The position numbers were made by a program, and so were the translations under genes. From the NCBI GenBank assembly GCA_022846075.1, contig AP025582.1:2108001-2172000 (forward strand): 64,000 nt of DNA, written 5' to 3'. The DNA comes from Oscillospiraceae bacterium (GTDB taxonomy: Bacteria; Bacillota; Clostridia; Oscillospirales; Oscillospiraceae). The notes beneath the pieces were generated by a model that saw only the letters and a list, made by a program, of their open reading frames with translations, did not search any database and was not told the origin of the DNA. Shown here piece by piece: positions 8,375 through 17,333 of this stretch; the stretch's first letter is position 1; every line of letters starts with the position of its first letter.

Positions 8375-8572
8375 TTAGTTGCTGGCGGCGGGCGCCTCGG
8401 CCTTGTTGAAGTCGTGACCGTTGTAGGTCAGGCAGGACTTGCACATCCGATGCGGCAGGCGGTAGGCCCCGCACTTGGGGCAGGTGGTGACGCCGGGGGT
8501 CTCCAGCTTCCACACCGAAGAACGGCGCTTGTTCCGGCGCTGCTTGGAAACTTTACTCTTAGGGACTGCCAT
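8375..8572 (-). CDS. rpmF: 50S ribosomal protein L32
   Basis: A 65-residue zinc-ribbon ribosomal protein. The N-terminus MAVPKSKVSKQRRNKRRS and the C-P-K-C-G-A / C-K-S-C-L ribbon cysteines (about residues 30-33 and 44-47) are diagnostic. It normally forms an operon with the DUF177/YceD gene, which is found upstream here, but a 162-base palindromic element lies between them. The ribosome site GGAGGTG is 7-8 bases before the ATG. Confidence 0.97.
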   Translation of the reverse strand: MAVPKSKVSKQRRNKRRSSVWKLETPGVTTCPKCGAYRLPHRMCKSCLTYNGHDFNKAEAPAASN

Positions 8573-8607
8573 CTATGACACCTCCTTAACGTGACAGGGG
8601 CATTTGT

Positions 8608-8769
8608 GGAAACATCTGATTCAATCGGCGTGTGCGGATCGGTGCGCAGATTTTTTGTCTGGCAAGCCAAAAAGCCGCAAGAATACTGACGTATTTCAAG
8701 GGTTTTTGGCGCAGTCCAGGCGAAAAATATGCCGCCGAGACGTATGCGCAGATTGATTCAGAGGTTTCC
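8608..8769. repeat. 162 bp imperfect palindrome (MITE-like) between yceD and rpmF
   Basis: The outer 29 bases (8608-8636) match the reverse complement of 8741-8769 with about 6 mismatches. The inner parts also pair, for example CGG..ATTTTT..CTGG on the left against the complementary right half, and GCCAAAAA near 8669 against TTTTTGGC. The element would fold into one long hairpin as DNA or RNA. It has no coding capacity. It lies inside an operon, immediately after the YceD stop, so it is transcribed with it. Confidence 0.7.
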
Positions 8770-8782
8770 TAGCTCATGCTTC

Positions 8783-9295
8783 TTAATCGGACTCGGGAGA
8801 GTCCTTATCCAAAAGCTTCGCCAAAACGGCAAAGCGAGGATCCAATTCCTTTTTGCAGCCGCAGGGCCCATCGTTCAGGTCCGCGCCGCAGGTGGGGCAC
8901 AGCCCCTTGCAGTCTTCGCCGCACAGGTGCTTGCCGTCCAGAGAGAGGATGCAGGCGGTGGAGAATACCTCGTCCAAATCCACCTCGCCGTGCTCTAAAA
9001 GAACGATCTCGTCGCTCTCCTCGTCCTCCAGCTCCTCGGCCAGCAGAGTGGTCACGGGGACGGAGAAGGCCTCGGTGAGGGGCTTCAGGCAGCGGTCACA
9101 GCGGGTATCGAGGGTGGTTTCCGCCGCGCCCTCCAGCTCCAGGGCGCCCGCCATGTTCCGCACCGTGCCGGAGACCTGGATGGGCCGGTCGAAGGGCTTT
9201 TCCCCAAACAGCTCCACCTGGGACAGGTCCAGCTCATAGGCGAAATCCCGGCTGGCGCCAGGGGTATGGATGATGTCTCGTAAATCCAAACGCAT
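8783..9295 (-). CDS. yceD: YceD family protein (DUF177)
   Basis: A 170-residue protein of the DUF177/YceD family, linked in other bacteria to 23S rRNA accumulation and almost always encoded before rpmF. The C-R-C-D-R-C-L motif near residue 69 and the C-terminal cysteine cluster C-x4-C-x3-C-x2-C (LCGEDCKGLCPTCGADLN) suggest a metal-binding end. The C-terminus DPRFAVLAKLLD is typical. It has a near-consensus promoter and opens the yceD-rpmF transcript. Confidence 0.93.
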   Translation of the reverse strand: MRLDLRDIIHTPGASRDFAYELDLSQVELFGEKPFDRPIQVSGTVRNMAGALELEGAAETTLDTRCDRCLKPLTEAFSVPVTTLLAEELEDEESDEIVLLEHGEVDLDEVFSTACILSLDGKHLCGEDCKGLCPTCGADLNDGPCGCKKELDPRFAVLAKLLDKDSPESD

Positions 9296-9325
9296 AATGT
9301 TCTCCTCGCAACGGTACAGCGGACA

Positions 9326-9354
9326 TTATATCGAAAATTCGGGGCCGTGTCAAA
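9326..9354 (-). promoter_or_regulatory. Consensus sigma-A promoter of yceD-rpmF
   Basis: On the minus strand a perfect TTGACA and perfect TATAAT are separated by 17 bases, 31 bases from the yceD start. This is the strongest promoter visible in the window, as expected for a ribosomal protein operon. Confidence 0.92.
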
Positions 9355-9417
9355 TACTTTTTCATTTTTTTCATTTCTGTGGTAGAATAGTGGTAAATCC
9401 GCACAGGAGGGCATCTC

Positions 9418-10392
9418 ATGAAGGAATTCACCATTGGAAAAAACGACGCCGGGCAGCGGCTGGACCGCTGGCTGGGCAAGGCCGTGCCCCTCCTCCCCGC
9501 CCCCCTGGCCCAGAAGTACATCCGCCTCAAGCGGGTGAAGGTCAACGGTAAGGGCTCCCAGCGGGACGTCCGGCTCCAGACCGGGGACCTGCTGCAATTA
9601 TACATCAACGACGAGTTTTTTGACACCCCCACCGAGGACAACGCCTTCCTCTCCATCTTCAAGCCCCAGCTGGACATCGTCTACGAGGACGAGCACCTGC
9701 TGGTATGCAACAAGCGCCCCGGCCTGCTGTGCCACGCCGACGAGCACGAGTACGTCTCCACCCTCATCACCCACATCCAGGCCTACCTTTATCAAAAGAA
9801 GGAGTGGAGCCCCAGGTGGGAGAACGCCTTCGCCCCCGCTTTGTGCAACCGCATCGACCGGAACACCGGCGGGCTGGTCATCGCCGCCAAGACCGCCGAA
9901 GCCCTGCGGGTGATGAACGACAAAATCAGGGACCGGGAAATCTCCAAGTTCTACCTGGCCGCCGTGGTGGGGAAAATGGACCCGCCCCAGGGGGAGCTGC
10001 GGGGCTTTCTATTAAAGGATGAGGCCAAAAAACAGGTGACGGTCTACCGCAAGCCCGTGCCCGGGGGCAAGTCCGCCGCCACCCGGTACCGCACCCTGGC
10101 CGTCCAGGGGGGTCTGTCCCTGGTGGAGTGCGAGCTGCTCACCGGCCGCACCCACCAGATCCGGGCCCAGTTCGCCGCCGCTGGGCACCCTCTGGCGGGG
10201 GACGGCAAGTACGGCCGCCGCTCCGACAACCAAAGGACCGAGCGTAAGGGCCAGGCCCTATGGTCCTACAAGCTCACCTTCGACTTCCCCACTCCCGCCG
10301 GATGCCTGGAGCACCTCCGGGGCAGGACCCTGACCGTCCCCCCGGAGCAGATCGATTTTGTCCGGGAGTGGTTCCCCGGAACGGCTGTGTAG
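9418..10392 (+). CDS. RluD-family 23S rRNA pseudouridine synthase
   Basis: A 324-residue RNA-modifying enzyme. An S4-like RNA-binding domain occupies about residues 1-75 (RLDRWLGKAV, KYIRLKRVKVNG). The catalytic motif of the RluA/RluD family follows as NRIDRNTGGLVIAAKT near residue 145, with the active Asp in IDRNT. The family segment GRTHQIRAQFAAAGHPLAGD is near residue 245. The exact target uridine cannot be told from sequence. It is transcribed alone; a TAGAAT -10-like box lies at 9383-9388. The site AGGAGG is 8 bases before the ATG. Confidence 0.93.
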   Translation: MKEFTIGKNDAGQRLDRWLGKAVPLLPAPLAQKYIRLKRVKVNGKGSQRDVRLQTGDLLQLYINDEFFDTPTEDNAFLSIFKPQLDIVYEDEHLLVCNKRPGLLCHADEHEYVSTLITHIQAYLYQKKEWSPRWENAFAPALCNRIDRNTGGLVIAAKTAEALRVMNDKIRDREISKFYLAAVVGKMDPPQGELRGFLLKDEAKKQVTVYRKPVPGGKSAATRYRTLAVQGGLSLVECELLTGRTHQIRAQFAAAGHPLAGDGKYGRRSDNQRTERKGQALWSYKLTFDFPTPAGCLEHLRGRTLTVPPEQIDFVREWFPGTAV

Positions 10393-10443
10393 GCAGGGCC
10401 TTCCGCCGTCCCGGCGCCCCCTGAAATTTTTACTTGAAATCCG

Positions 10444-10472
10444 TTGACTTTTGGGGGTACAACATATATATT
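10444..10472 (+). promoter_or_regulatory. Promoter of potABCD with overlapping dyad
   Basis: TTGACT (10444-10449) and TATATT (10467-10472) are 17 bases apart. An inverted repeat TACAA-N8-TTGTA (10458-10475) overlaps the -10 box and is a plausible operator for a polyamine-responsive repressor. The regulator is not in the window. Confidence 0.65.
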
Positions 10473-10523
10473 GTAGTTTGCTATCTTTTATAAAAAATCA
10501 CGAAAAGGAATGGGGGAGGATAA

Positions 10524-11648
10524 ATGTCCAAGGAGCTGATCCGCCTGTCGGATTGCGTCGTGAAATTCGACGACGAGGTGATCCTGGATCGCCTGAACCT
10601 CTATATCAATGACAAGGAATTCCTCACGCTCCTGGGTCCCAGCGGGTGCGGCAAGACCACTACGCTGCGGATCATCGGCGGGTTTCAAAAGCCCACCTCC
10701 GGGGACGTGTTTTTTGACGGCAAACGCATCAACGACGTGCCGCCCCATAAACGGAAGGTGAACACGGTCTTTCAAAAGTACGCCCTGTTCACCCATATGA
10801 ACATCTTCGAGAACGTGGCCTTCGGCCTGCGCATCGCCAAGGTGCCCGAGGCCGACCTCACCCGCCGGGTGGAGGAGGCGCTGGAGCTGGTGAACCTGCC
10901 CGGTTACGGCAAGCGCGGGGTGGACTCCCTCTCCGGCGGCCAGCAGCAGCGGGTGGCCATCGCCCGGGCCATCGTCAACCGCCCCCAGGTGTTGCTGCTG
11001 GATGAGCCCCTGGGCGCGCTGGATTTGAAGCTGCGGAAGGACATGCAGGTGGAGCTGAAAAATATCCAGCGGGAGGTGGGCATCACCTTCGTCTACGTCA
11101 CCCACGACCAGGAGGAGGCCCTCACCATGTCCGACACGGTGGTGGTCATGGACAAGGGCAACATCCAGCAGGTGGGCACCCCCGTGGACATCTACAACGA
11201 ACCCAAGAACGCCTTCGTGGCCGACTTCATCGGGGAGTCCAACATCATCGACGGCACCATGCCCGAGGATAAGGTGGTGCGGATGTACGGCAAGAAGTTC
11301 CCCTGCCTGGACGGGGGCTTCGCCCCCAATGAACCGGTGGACGTGGTCATTCGTCCTGAGGACATCGACATCGTCCCCGTGGAGCAGGGCCAGCTCACCG
11401 GTACCGTCACCGAGGTCACCTTCAAGGGGATGCACTACGATATCATCGTGGACTTCCAGGGCTTCAAGTGGCTTATCCAGACTACGGACTACTCCCCCGA
11501 GGGGGCCAGGATCGGGGTGAAGATCGACCCCGACGGCTTCCATATCATGAAGAAGAGCCAGTATTCCGGCCGGTTCGGCGATTACAGCTCCTACTCCTCC
11601 GAGTACGACGAGCTCAACGAGGATACGGAGGCGGAAAATGAAGAGTAA
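10524..11648 (+). CDS. potA: Spermidine/putrescine ABC transporter, ATP-binding protein
   Basis: A 374-residue ABC ATPase that energises polyamine uptake. Walker [10 protein letters not shown] is near residue 38, the signature [14 protein letters not shown] near 136, Walker B VLLLDEP and the H-loop VTHDQEEA follow. The C-terminal TOBE-type domain (from about residue 280, [12 protein letters not shown]) is the regulatory part found in PotA/MalK-type ATPases. It overlaps potB by 11 bases and opens the complete potABCD operon. A GGGGGAGG site precedes the ATG. Confidence 0.96.
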   Translation: MSKELIRLSDCVVKFDDEVILDRLNLYINDKEFLTLLGPSGCGKTTTLRIIGGFQKPTSGDVFFDGKRINDVPPHKRKVNTVFQKYALFTHMNIFENVAFGLRIAKVPEADLTRRVEEALELVNLPGYGKRGVDSLSGGQQQRVAIARAIVNRPQVLLLDEPLGALDLKLRKDMQVELKNIQREVGITFVYVTHDQEEALTMSDTVVVMDKGNIQQVGTPVDIYNEPKNAFVADFIGESNIIDGTMPEDKVVRMYGKKFPCLDGGFAPNEPVDVVIRPEDIDIVPVEQGQLTGTVTEVTFKGMHYDIIVDFQGFKWLIQTTDYSPEGARIGVKIDPDGFHIMKKSQYSGRFGDYSSYSSEYDELNEDTEAENEE

Positions 11649-12450
11649 GGGGATCGCCTACCCCTACGTGGGGTGGATGGGCCTTTTCGTGGTGGCGCCC
11701 ATCCTCATCATCGCCGTCTACGCCTTTACCTCCGCCGCCGGCGGTTTCACCCTGGCAAACTTCAAGGACATGGCCCAGTACGCCTCCGCCTTCGGCCGGT
11801 CCTTCCTGCTGGCCGCCGTGGCCACCGTTATCTGCCTGCTCATCGGCTACCCCCTGGCCTACTTCCTGGCCCGGGAGACCGGCTGGGTCCACCGCATGGC
11901 CACCATGCTCATCATGCTGCCCATGTGGATGAACTTCCTGCTGCGCACCTACTCTTGGAAGTTTCTTTTGGAGCGCAACGGCCTCATCAACACCCTGCTG
12001 GGTTTTCTGGGGCTGGGCCCCTTCCAGATGATCGACACCCAGGGGGCCATCGTGCTGGGGATGGTATATAACTTCCTGCCCTATATGATCCTGCCCATCT
12101 TCTCCGTCATTGAGAAAATCGACCCCAAGGTCATCGAAGCGGCCCAGGATTTGGGGGCCGACAGCCTCACCGTCTTCCGGCGGGTGACCTTCCCCCTGTC
12201 CCTGCCCGGGGTCCTCAGCGGCATCACCATGGTGTTCATCCCCTCGGTGTCCACCTTCGCCATTTCCTCCATGCTGGGGGGCGGCAAGATTTTGCTGCTG
12301 GGCAACCTCATCGACATGCAGTTTTTGGGTAACGCCTACAATCCCCATCTGGGCAGCGCCATTTCCCTGGTGATGATGGTCATCGTCATGGTGTGTATGG
12401 CCCTGATGAACCGCTTCGGCGAGGGCGAGGAGGGGGTGGCGGTGCTGTGA
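11638..12450 (+). CDS. potB: Spermidine/putrescine ABC transporter permease B
   Basis: A 270-residue inner-membrane permease with six membrane segments. The cytoplasmic EAA loop that docks onto PotA is visible as [25 protein letters not shown] near residue 165. It overlaps potA at its start and potC at its end (GTGA overlap). It is the first permease half of the polyamine importer and pairs with PotC. Confidence 0.95.
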   Translation: MKSKGIAYPYVGWMGLFVVAPILIIAVYAFTSAAGGFTLANFKDMAQYASAFGRSFLLAAVATVICLLIGYPLAYFLARETGWVHRMATMLIMLPMWMNFLLRTYSWKFLLERNGLINTLLGFLGLGPFQMIDTQGAIVLGMVYNFLPYMILPIFSVIEKIDPKVIEAAQDLGADSLTVFRRVTFPLSLPGVLSGITMVFIPSVSTFAISSMLGGGKILLLGNLIDMQFLGNAYNPHLGSAISLVMMVIVMVCMALMNRFGEGEEGVAVL

Positions 12451-13304
12451 AAAAGAACGGCATCCCCAGCCGGCTGTTTCTCGGATTGTGCTTTCTCTTC
12501 CTCTATGCCCCCATCCTGGTGCTGGTGGTCTTTTCCTTCAACGCCGCCAAGTCCAGCGCCGTGTGGACCGGATTCACCCTGAACTGGTACGTCCAGCTCT
12601 TCCAGAACAAGACCATCCTGGACGCGCTGTGGGTCACTCTGGCGGTGTCGGTGCTGGCGGCGGTCATCTCCACCGTCATCGGCACGGCGGCGGCCATCGG
12701 CTTCCGCAATCTGAAGCGCCGGACCCGCCACGTGTGCATGACGGTGAACAATATCCCCCTCACCAACGCCGACATCATCACGGGCGTGTCCATGATGCTC
12801 CTGTTCATGCTGGCAGTGGGGATGTGGAACGGCAGCTTCGTCAAAATGTTTGGCCTTCCCAAGCTCAATCTGGGCTTTTGGAGCCTTCTCATCGCCCACA
12901 TCACCTTCGATGTGCCCTACGTCATCCTGTCAGTGAGCCCCAAGCTGCGGCAGCTGGACCCCAACATCTACGAGGCGGCCCAAGACCTGGGGGATCACGG
13001 CTTCCACGCCTTCCGGCGGGTGGTTTTGCCTGAGATCATGCCGGGGGTGGTGAACGGCCTCATCATGGCCTTCACCCTCTCCATCGACGACTTTGTCATC
13101 AGCTATTTCACCGCCGGGCCCCGGACCCAGAATTTGTCCATGGTGGTCTACTCCATGGCCAAGAAGCGGGTCAGCCCGGAGATCAACGCCCTGTCCACCA
13201 TCATGTTCGTCACCGTGGTGGCGCTGATGGTAGTGGTCAACCTGCGACAGGCCAGCCAGGAGCGGCAGGCCAAGCGGCGGCGGGAGAACCTCACCGCCTC
13301 CTGA
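12447..13304 (+). CDS. potC: Spermidine/putrescine ABC transporter permease C
   Basis: A 285-residue permease with six membrane segments. I choose GTG 12447, which overlaps the potB stop as GTGA and is preceded by GGAGGGGG. A longer in-frame reading would add only glycine/arginine-rich sequence from within potB. The EAA loop (EAAQDLGDHGFHAFRRVVLPEIMPG) is near residue 175. It forms the permease heterodimer with PotB. Confidence 0.95.
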   Translation: MKKNGIPSRLFLGLCFLFLYAPILVLVVFSFNAAKSSAVWTGFTLNWYVQLFQNKTILDALWVTLAVSVLAAVISTVIGTAAAIGFRNLKRRTRHVCMTVNNIPLTNADIITGVSMMLLFMLAVGMWNGSFVKMFGLPKLNLGFWSLLIAHITFDVPYVILSVSPKLRQLDPNIYEAAQDLGDHGFHAFRRVVLPEIMPGVVNGLIMAFTLSIDDFVISYFTAGPRTQNLSMVVYSMAKKRVSPEINALSTIMFVTVVALMVVVNLRQASQERQAKRRRENLTAS

Positions 13305-13368
13305 CCCGTCTTTGGGGCCCTCGGGCCTTGAAGGGATATGATAACCGAAAGGAGCAAACTGAATCGAA

Positions 13369-14430
13369 TTGAAAAAGAAGCTGATCTCTCTCGCGCTGGC
13401 CGGAGCCAGCCTCCTGAGCCTGGCCGCCTGCGGCGGCGGGACCACCGCCGTCAAGGGTGAGGTGAACGTCTACAACTGGGGCGAGTACATCGACGAGTCC
13501 ATCTTTGACGAGTTCACCGCCCAGACAGGCATCCAGGTCAACTATCAGACCTACGAGTCCAACGAGGCCCTCTACGGCAAGCTGGCCGGCGGCGCCACCG
13601 GCTACGACGTGATCATCCCCTCCGACTACATGATCGGCCAGATGATCGAGGAAGACATGCTGGAACCCTTGAATTTTGACAACATCCCCAATTTCAGCGA
13701 CGTGGACAGCTCCCTCAAAAACCCGGAATACGACCCGGAGAACCTCTACTCCGTGCCCTACATGTTCGGAATTCTGGGCATCATCTACAACACCACCCTG
13801 GTGGACGAGGGAGAGGATATGGAGACCTGGGACCTGCTTTGGAATGAGAAGTACTCCAACGATATCCTCATGTTCAACAACTCCCGGGACACCATCGGCA
13901 TCGCCCTGAAAAAGCTGGGATATTCCTATAACACCACCGACCCCGCCCAGGTCACCCAGGCCGTGGATGAGCTGGTGGCCCAGAAGCCCCTGGTCCAGGC
14001 CTATGTGATGGACGACATTTTCCAAAAGCTGGAGGGCGGCAACGCCGCCATTGGGGTCTACTACTACGGCGACTACCTGACCATGGAGGAGAACAACTCC
14101 GACCTGGCCTTCGCCCTGCCCCGGGAGGGCACCAACCGCTATGTGGACGCCATGTGCATCCCCAAGGGCTCGGAGAACAAGGAGAACGCCGAGGCCTTCA
14201 TCAACTTCATGTGCTCCACCGACGCCGGTGTGAAGAACGTGGAGGCCACCTGGTACTCTTCCCCCCTCCTCTCCGTCCGGGAGGCCCTGGACCCCGAGGT
14301 GGTGGACGACCCCTTCGCCTACCCCGACGAGGCTTTTATGGCCCAGCAGTGCGAGACCTTTGCCTGCCTCCCCGCCGACATCCGCGCCCTCTATAACGAC
14401 CAGTGGGTGCGTCTGATGAACGCGTCCTGA
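13369..14430 (+). CDS. potD: Spermidine/putrescine-binding lipoprotein
   Basis: A 353-residue extracellular substrate-binding lipoprotein. The signal peptide is followed by the lipobox LAAC, giving a lipidated Cys at about residue 20. The mature part begins VNVYNWGEYIDESIFDEF, typical of PotD/PotF proteins. The start is a TTG at 13369: an in-frame TGA at 13360 rules out longer forms and no ATG is near. The GGAG site is unusually far (14 bases). A poor start may lower its yield. It closes the potABCD operon and is followed by a terminator. Confidence 0.94.
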   Translation: MKKKLISLALAGASLLSLAACGGGTTAVKGEVNVYNWGEYIDESIFDEFTAQTGIQVNYQTYESNEALYGKLAGGATGYDVIIPSDYMIGQMIEEDMLEPLNFDNIPNFSDVDSSLKNPEYDPENLYSVPYMFGILGIIYNTTLVDEGEDMETWDLLWNEKYSNDILMFNNSRDTIGIALKKLGYSYNTTDPAQVTQAVDELVAQKPLVQAYVMDDIFQKLEGGNAAIGVYYYGDYLTMEENNSDLAFALPREGTNRYVDAMCIPKGSENKENAEAFINFMCSTDAGVKNVEATWYSSPLLSVREALDPEVVDDPFAYPDEAFMAQQCETFACLPADIRALYNDQWVRLMNAS

Positions 14431-14451
14431 GACTCCAAAATATCTTTTCGC

Positions 14452-14485
14452 AAAAACGCTGACACAGAGTGTCAGCGTTTTTGTT
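14452..14485 (+). terminator. Rho-independent terminator after potD
   Basis: A 14-base perfect stem (14452-14465 with 14469-14482), loop AGA, and a trailing T run. Confidence 0.93.
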
Positions 14486-14657
14486 TTCTGTCGAAAATGA
14501 AGCGCAAAATTTTATCCCATGTTTTCGGCGGCCGGGCGGGGGAAAGCTCCGTCCGGCCCCTTTTTTCGATCCCTTCCTCTTTCATCTTGCAAAAAACCTA
14601 AAAATAGACTAAACTAATATTCGATTCCCGACACTTGTACAAAAAGGGGTTTTTACC

Positions 14658-15050
14658 ATGTCATTGACCATCGGTCTCACCGGCCGTGCCGAAACCACCG
14701 TCGTCCAGGAGAACACCGCCGCCGCCGTGGGCAGCGGCCTGCTGCCCGTCTTTGCCACCCCCATGATGGTGGCTCTTATGGAAAACGCCGCCGTCAACGC
14801 CTTGATCGGCCATCTGGACGAGGGCGAGGGCTCCGTGGGCACCCATATGGATATCTCCCATGACTCCGCCACCCCCATCGGACTGAAGGTCTGGGCCAAG
14901 GCCCAGCTCACCGCCGTGGACGGCCGGGCGCTCACCTTTTCCGTCACCGCATATGATGAGGCAGGCCCCATCGGCAAGGGCGTCCACCAGCGGTTTATCA
15001 TCCAAAATGAAAAATTCATGGGCAAAGCCCTGAAGAAGAAAGAGGGCTGA
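14658..15050 (+). CDS. Hotdog-fold thioesterase (FlK-like)
   Basis: A 130-residue single hotdog-domain protein. The segments TPMMVALMENAAVNAL, SVGTHMDISHDSATPIG and a C-terminal HQRFII fit the fluoroacetyl-CoA thioesterase-like family of acyl-CoA hydrolases. The actual acyl-CoA substrate cannot be read from sequence. It is the first of three closely packed plus-strand genes (6-base gap, then a 4-base overlap). A weak promoter, TTGCAA-N17-TAAACT (14587-14615), lies upstream. Confidence 0.88.
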   Translation: MSLTIGLTGRAETTVVQENTAAAVGSGLLPVFATPMMVALMENAAVNALIGHLDEGEGSVGTHMDISHDSATPIGLKVWAKAQLTAVDGRALTFSVTAYDEAGPIGKGVHQRFIIQNEKFMGKALKKKEG

Positions 15051-15056
15051 GCCGCC

Positions 15057-15545
15057 GTGTCCATCGAGAAAGTCCGCGCCTTCTTCGCCCAGCGGGGCCG
15101 GGAGGGCGACATTCTGGAATTCGACGTCTCCTCCGCCACGGTGGAGCTGGCCGCCCAGGCTGTGGGCTGCCCCCCGGAGCGTATCGCCAAGACCCTCTCC
15201 TTTGCCGTGGACGGCGGATGTGTATTAGTGGTCTGCGCGGGGGATGCTAAGGTGGACAACGCCAAATTCAAGGCCCAGTTCCACACCAAGGCCAAAATGC
15301 TCAGCCTCGACGAGGTGGTGGCTTTTACCGGCCACGCCGTGGGCGGGGTATGCCCCTTCGCCATTGACAATCCCGCCGTCACCACCTATCTGGATGAATC
15401 TCTTCGCCGGTTCGAGACCGTCTATCCCGCCGCGGGCAGCGCCAACTCCGCCATTGAGCTCACCCTGGACGAGCTGGCGGAGTTCTCCGGCTGTGCCGGC
15501 TGGGTGGACGTGTGCAAAAACTGGAACGGAAAGGAGCCGCTATGA
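15057..15545 (+). CDS. YbaK/EbsC-family aminoacyl-tRNA deacylase-like protein
   Basis: A 162-residue protein of the YbaK/ProX editing-domain family, which hydrolyses mischarged aminoacyl-tRNAs. The family landmarks are AKTLSFAVDG, the invariant-type lysine region DNAKFKAQF, and GHAVGGVCPF near residue 100. Translation starts at GTG 15057, 6 bases after the thioesterase. Which mischarged tRNA it edits is not evident. Confidence 0.9.
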   Translation: MSIEKVRAFFAQRGREGDILEFDVSSATVELAAQAVGCPPERIAKTLSFAVDGGCVLVVCAGDAKVDNAKFKAQFHTKAKMLSLDEVVAFTGHAVGGVCPFAIDNPAVTTYLDESLRRFETVYPAAGSANSAIELTLDELAEFSGCAGWVDVCKNWNGKEPL

Positions 15546-16078
15546 AAGGGAAAAACAGCCTGCTCACCGCCTCCGTGGTCTACCTGATCCTGGGGCTGGT
15601 CCTCATCTTCTTCCCTGGTCTCACCACCGGCATCTTCTGCACCGCCGTGGGGGTCCTTCTCCTGGTCTACGGCGGCATCACCATCGCCAGCTTTTTTGTC
15701 CACCAGGGCAGCAGCCGCAGCTTCAGCTTCCAGGCCGAGCTCATCCTGGGGGTCATCTCCGCCATTGTGGGCGTCTTTTTCCTGGCCCGGCCCAGCATCA
15801 TTCTCTCCATCCTCCCCACCATCCTGGGCCTCTATATCCTCATCGACGGCCTGGTGAATCTGAAACGGGGGCTGGACATGCGGGCTTTTGGCTACGCCGG
15901 CTGGACCGCCACGCTGGTCCTCTCCATCATCTCTCTGGTCCTGGGCGCCGTCATCCTCTGGAACCCCTTCGCCACCCAGCTTCTGCTGGTGCGGGTCATC
16001 GGCGCCGCCTTCCTCTATCAGGGCGGCTCCGACCTGTGGGCCATCCTCACGCTGAACAAACTTTCCAAAGACGAATAA
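15542..16078 (+). CDS. HdeD/DUF308 family membrane protein
   Basis: A 178-residue protein with six regularly spaced hydrophobic helices in the DUF308 pattern (LTASVVYLILGLVLIFFPG, then three LxLGxxxL-type repeats). The ATG at 15542 overlaps the previous stop (ATGA) and has AAAGGAG 6 bases upstream. The function is uncertain; the Escherichia coli member HdeD is linked to acid resistance. The gene ends in a strong hairpin shared with the convergent small gene. Confidence 0.85.
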   Translation: MKGKNSLLTASVVYLILGLVLIFFPGLTTGIFCTAVGVLLLVYGGITIASFFVHQGSSRSFSFQAELILGVISAIVGVFFLARPSIILSILPTILGLYILIDGLVNLKRGLDMRAFGYAGWTATLVLSIISLVLGAVILWNPFATQLLLVRVIGAAFLYQGGSDLWAILTLNKLSKDE

Positions 16079-16117
16079 AAGAAGTCCCCGGTACGTATCG
16101 TACCGGGGACTTCTTTT
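16077..16117. terminator. Bidirectional terminator between convergent genes
   Basis: A perfect stem of about 19 bases with A tracts on the left and T tracts on the right (16077-16095 with 16099-16117), serving the HdeD-like gene and the 60-residue gene on the other strand. Confidence 0.9.
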
Positions 16118-16299
16118 CAGCCGTCGCCCCGAAGGACGTTGTGGACATAGCCCTCCAGAGCGTCCATGGAGCCCACGTTGTCCCCCCGGCTCATGATCTG
16201 GTCCTTGGCGTACTGGGGGATCTGGTCGAAGAGGGCCGACGCCCTGGGGTCCTTCGCCAGCAAGGTGTTCAGATCCCGATATTCTTTTCTTTTTGACAT
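16117..16299 (-). CDS. Small conserved hypothetical protein
   Basis: A 60-residue soluble protein beginning MSKRKEYRDLNTLL and containing AKDPRASALFDQIPQYAKDQI. It has a good ribosome site (GAGGTGA, 4-5 bases before the ATG) and sits between a bidirectional terminator and a divergent gene. Length, composition and site support a real gene. I do not recognise a characterised family. Confidence 0.65.
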   Translation of the reverse strand: MSKRKEYRDLNTLLAKDPRASALFDQIPQYAKDQIMSRGDNVGSMDALEGYVHNVLRGDG

Positions 16300-16434
16300 T
16301 TCATCTCACCTCGGCTTTAGGTTCCCCCGCCGGAACATGGGATATCCTGTCATATTTTACTTGCCTCCAGCCCCGGAGACGTGTAAAATAAAGTCAGCGT
16401 TATTTCGAAATCCGAAAAACAGGAGGCAGAGAAA

Positions 16435-17112
16435 ATGGAATATAAAATCATTGGCGAGCCAATGCCCGTTGTGGAATGCCAGCTCAACCCCGGCGAGAGC
16501 ATGATCACGGAGCGGGGCTCCATGTGCTGGATGAGCCCCAATATGCAAATGGCCACCGGCGCGGGCGGGATCGGCAAGGCCTTTGGCCGCATGTTCTCTG
16601 GAGAGTCCATGTTCCAGAATACATACACCGCCCAGGGCGGCCCCGGAATGATCGCCTTCGCCTCCAGCTTCCCCGGCTCCATCCGGGTCTTTGACATCAC
16701 CCCCGACAGACCCATCGTGGTGCAAAAGGCCGGGTTCCTGGCCTCTGAGCAGGGCGTGGATCTGTCCATCTTTTTTCAGAAGAAGGCCGGCGCCGGCTTC
16801 TTCGGCGGCGAGGGCTTCATCATGCAGAAGCTCTCCGGACAGGGCACCGCTTTCATCGAGATCGACGGCTACGCCGTGGAGTATGAGCTGGCGGCCGGCC
16901 AGCAGATGATCGTGGACACCGGCAACCTGGCCATGTGCGACGCCACCTGCTCTATTGACATCCAGACCGTCAAGGGGGTCAAGAACGTCCTCTTCGGCGG
17001 CGAGGGGCTCTTTAACACGGTGGTCACCGGGCCGGGCCGGGTGGTGCTCCAGACCATGCCTGTCAGCGGCTTCGCCGCCTCCCTGGCTCCCTTCTTCAAC
17101 ACGGGAAATTAA
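16435..17112 (+). CDS. TIGR00266/AIM24 family protein
   Basis: A 225-residue protein of the AIM24 (DUF124, TIGR00266) family, a beta-rich fold of unclear role. The typical N-terminus (MEYKIIGEPMPVVECQLNPGES with SMCWMSPNMQM) and the glycine-rich end are complete. A ribosome site (GGAGGCAG) precedes the ATG. It stands alone, with the tRNA-Gln promoter directly after it. Confidence 0.92.
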   Translation: MEYKIIGEPMPVVECQLNPGESMITERGSMCWMSPNMQMATGAGGIGKAFGRMFSGESMFQNTYTAQGGPGMIAFASSFPGSIRVFDITPDRPIVVQKAGFLASEQGVDLSIFFQKKAGAGFFGGEGFIMQKLSGQGTAFIEIDGYAVEYELAAGQQMIVDTGNLAMCDATCSIDIQTVKGVKNVLFGGEGLFNTVVTGPGRVVLQTMPVSGFAASLAPFFNTGN

Positions 17113-17137
17113 ATCCGGAATTTTTCGGACAAACCTA

Positions 17138-17165
17138 TTGACAATCCGCCGGTATTTGGTATAAT
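17138..17165 (+). promoter_or_regulatory. Sigma-A promoter of tRNA-Gln
   Basis: TTGACA (17138-17143) and TATAAT (17160-17165), 16-base spacer, 32 bases before the tRNA. Confidence 0.88.
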
Positions 17166-17197
17166 AACTCTTGCGTTTGCGGTAGCGAGCGCAAGAT

Positions 17198-17271
17198 AGC
17201 GGGTTTGTGTAAGGGTAGCACAGCAGACTCTGACTCTGTATGTGAGGGTTCGAATCCTTCACCCGCTGCCA
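17198..17271 (+). tRNA. tRNA-Gln (anticodon CTG)
   Basis: All four stems fold: acceptor AGCGGGT/ACCCGCT, D-stem GTGT/GCAC, anticodon stem GCAGA/TCTGT with loop CTCTGAC (anticodon CTG at 17230-17232), and T-stem GAGGG/CCTTC with TTCGAAT. Discriminator G and encoded CCA follow. The anticodon reads CAG codons. Confidence 0.95.
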
Positions 17272-17278
17272 AAACAAA

Positions 17279-17333
17279 AGGCAAGTGGATGCTTGGTTAC
17301 TTTAAGTAGCTAAGCATCCGCTTGTCTTTTATT
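17279..17333 (+). terminator. Terminator after tRNA-Gln
   Basis: A hairpin pairing GGCAAGTGGATGCTT with AAGCATCCGCTTGTC, followed by TTTTATTT. Confidence 0.85.
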
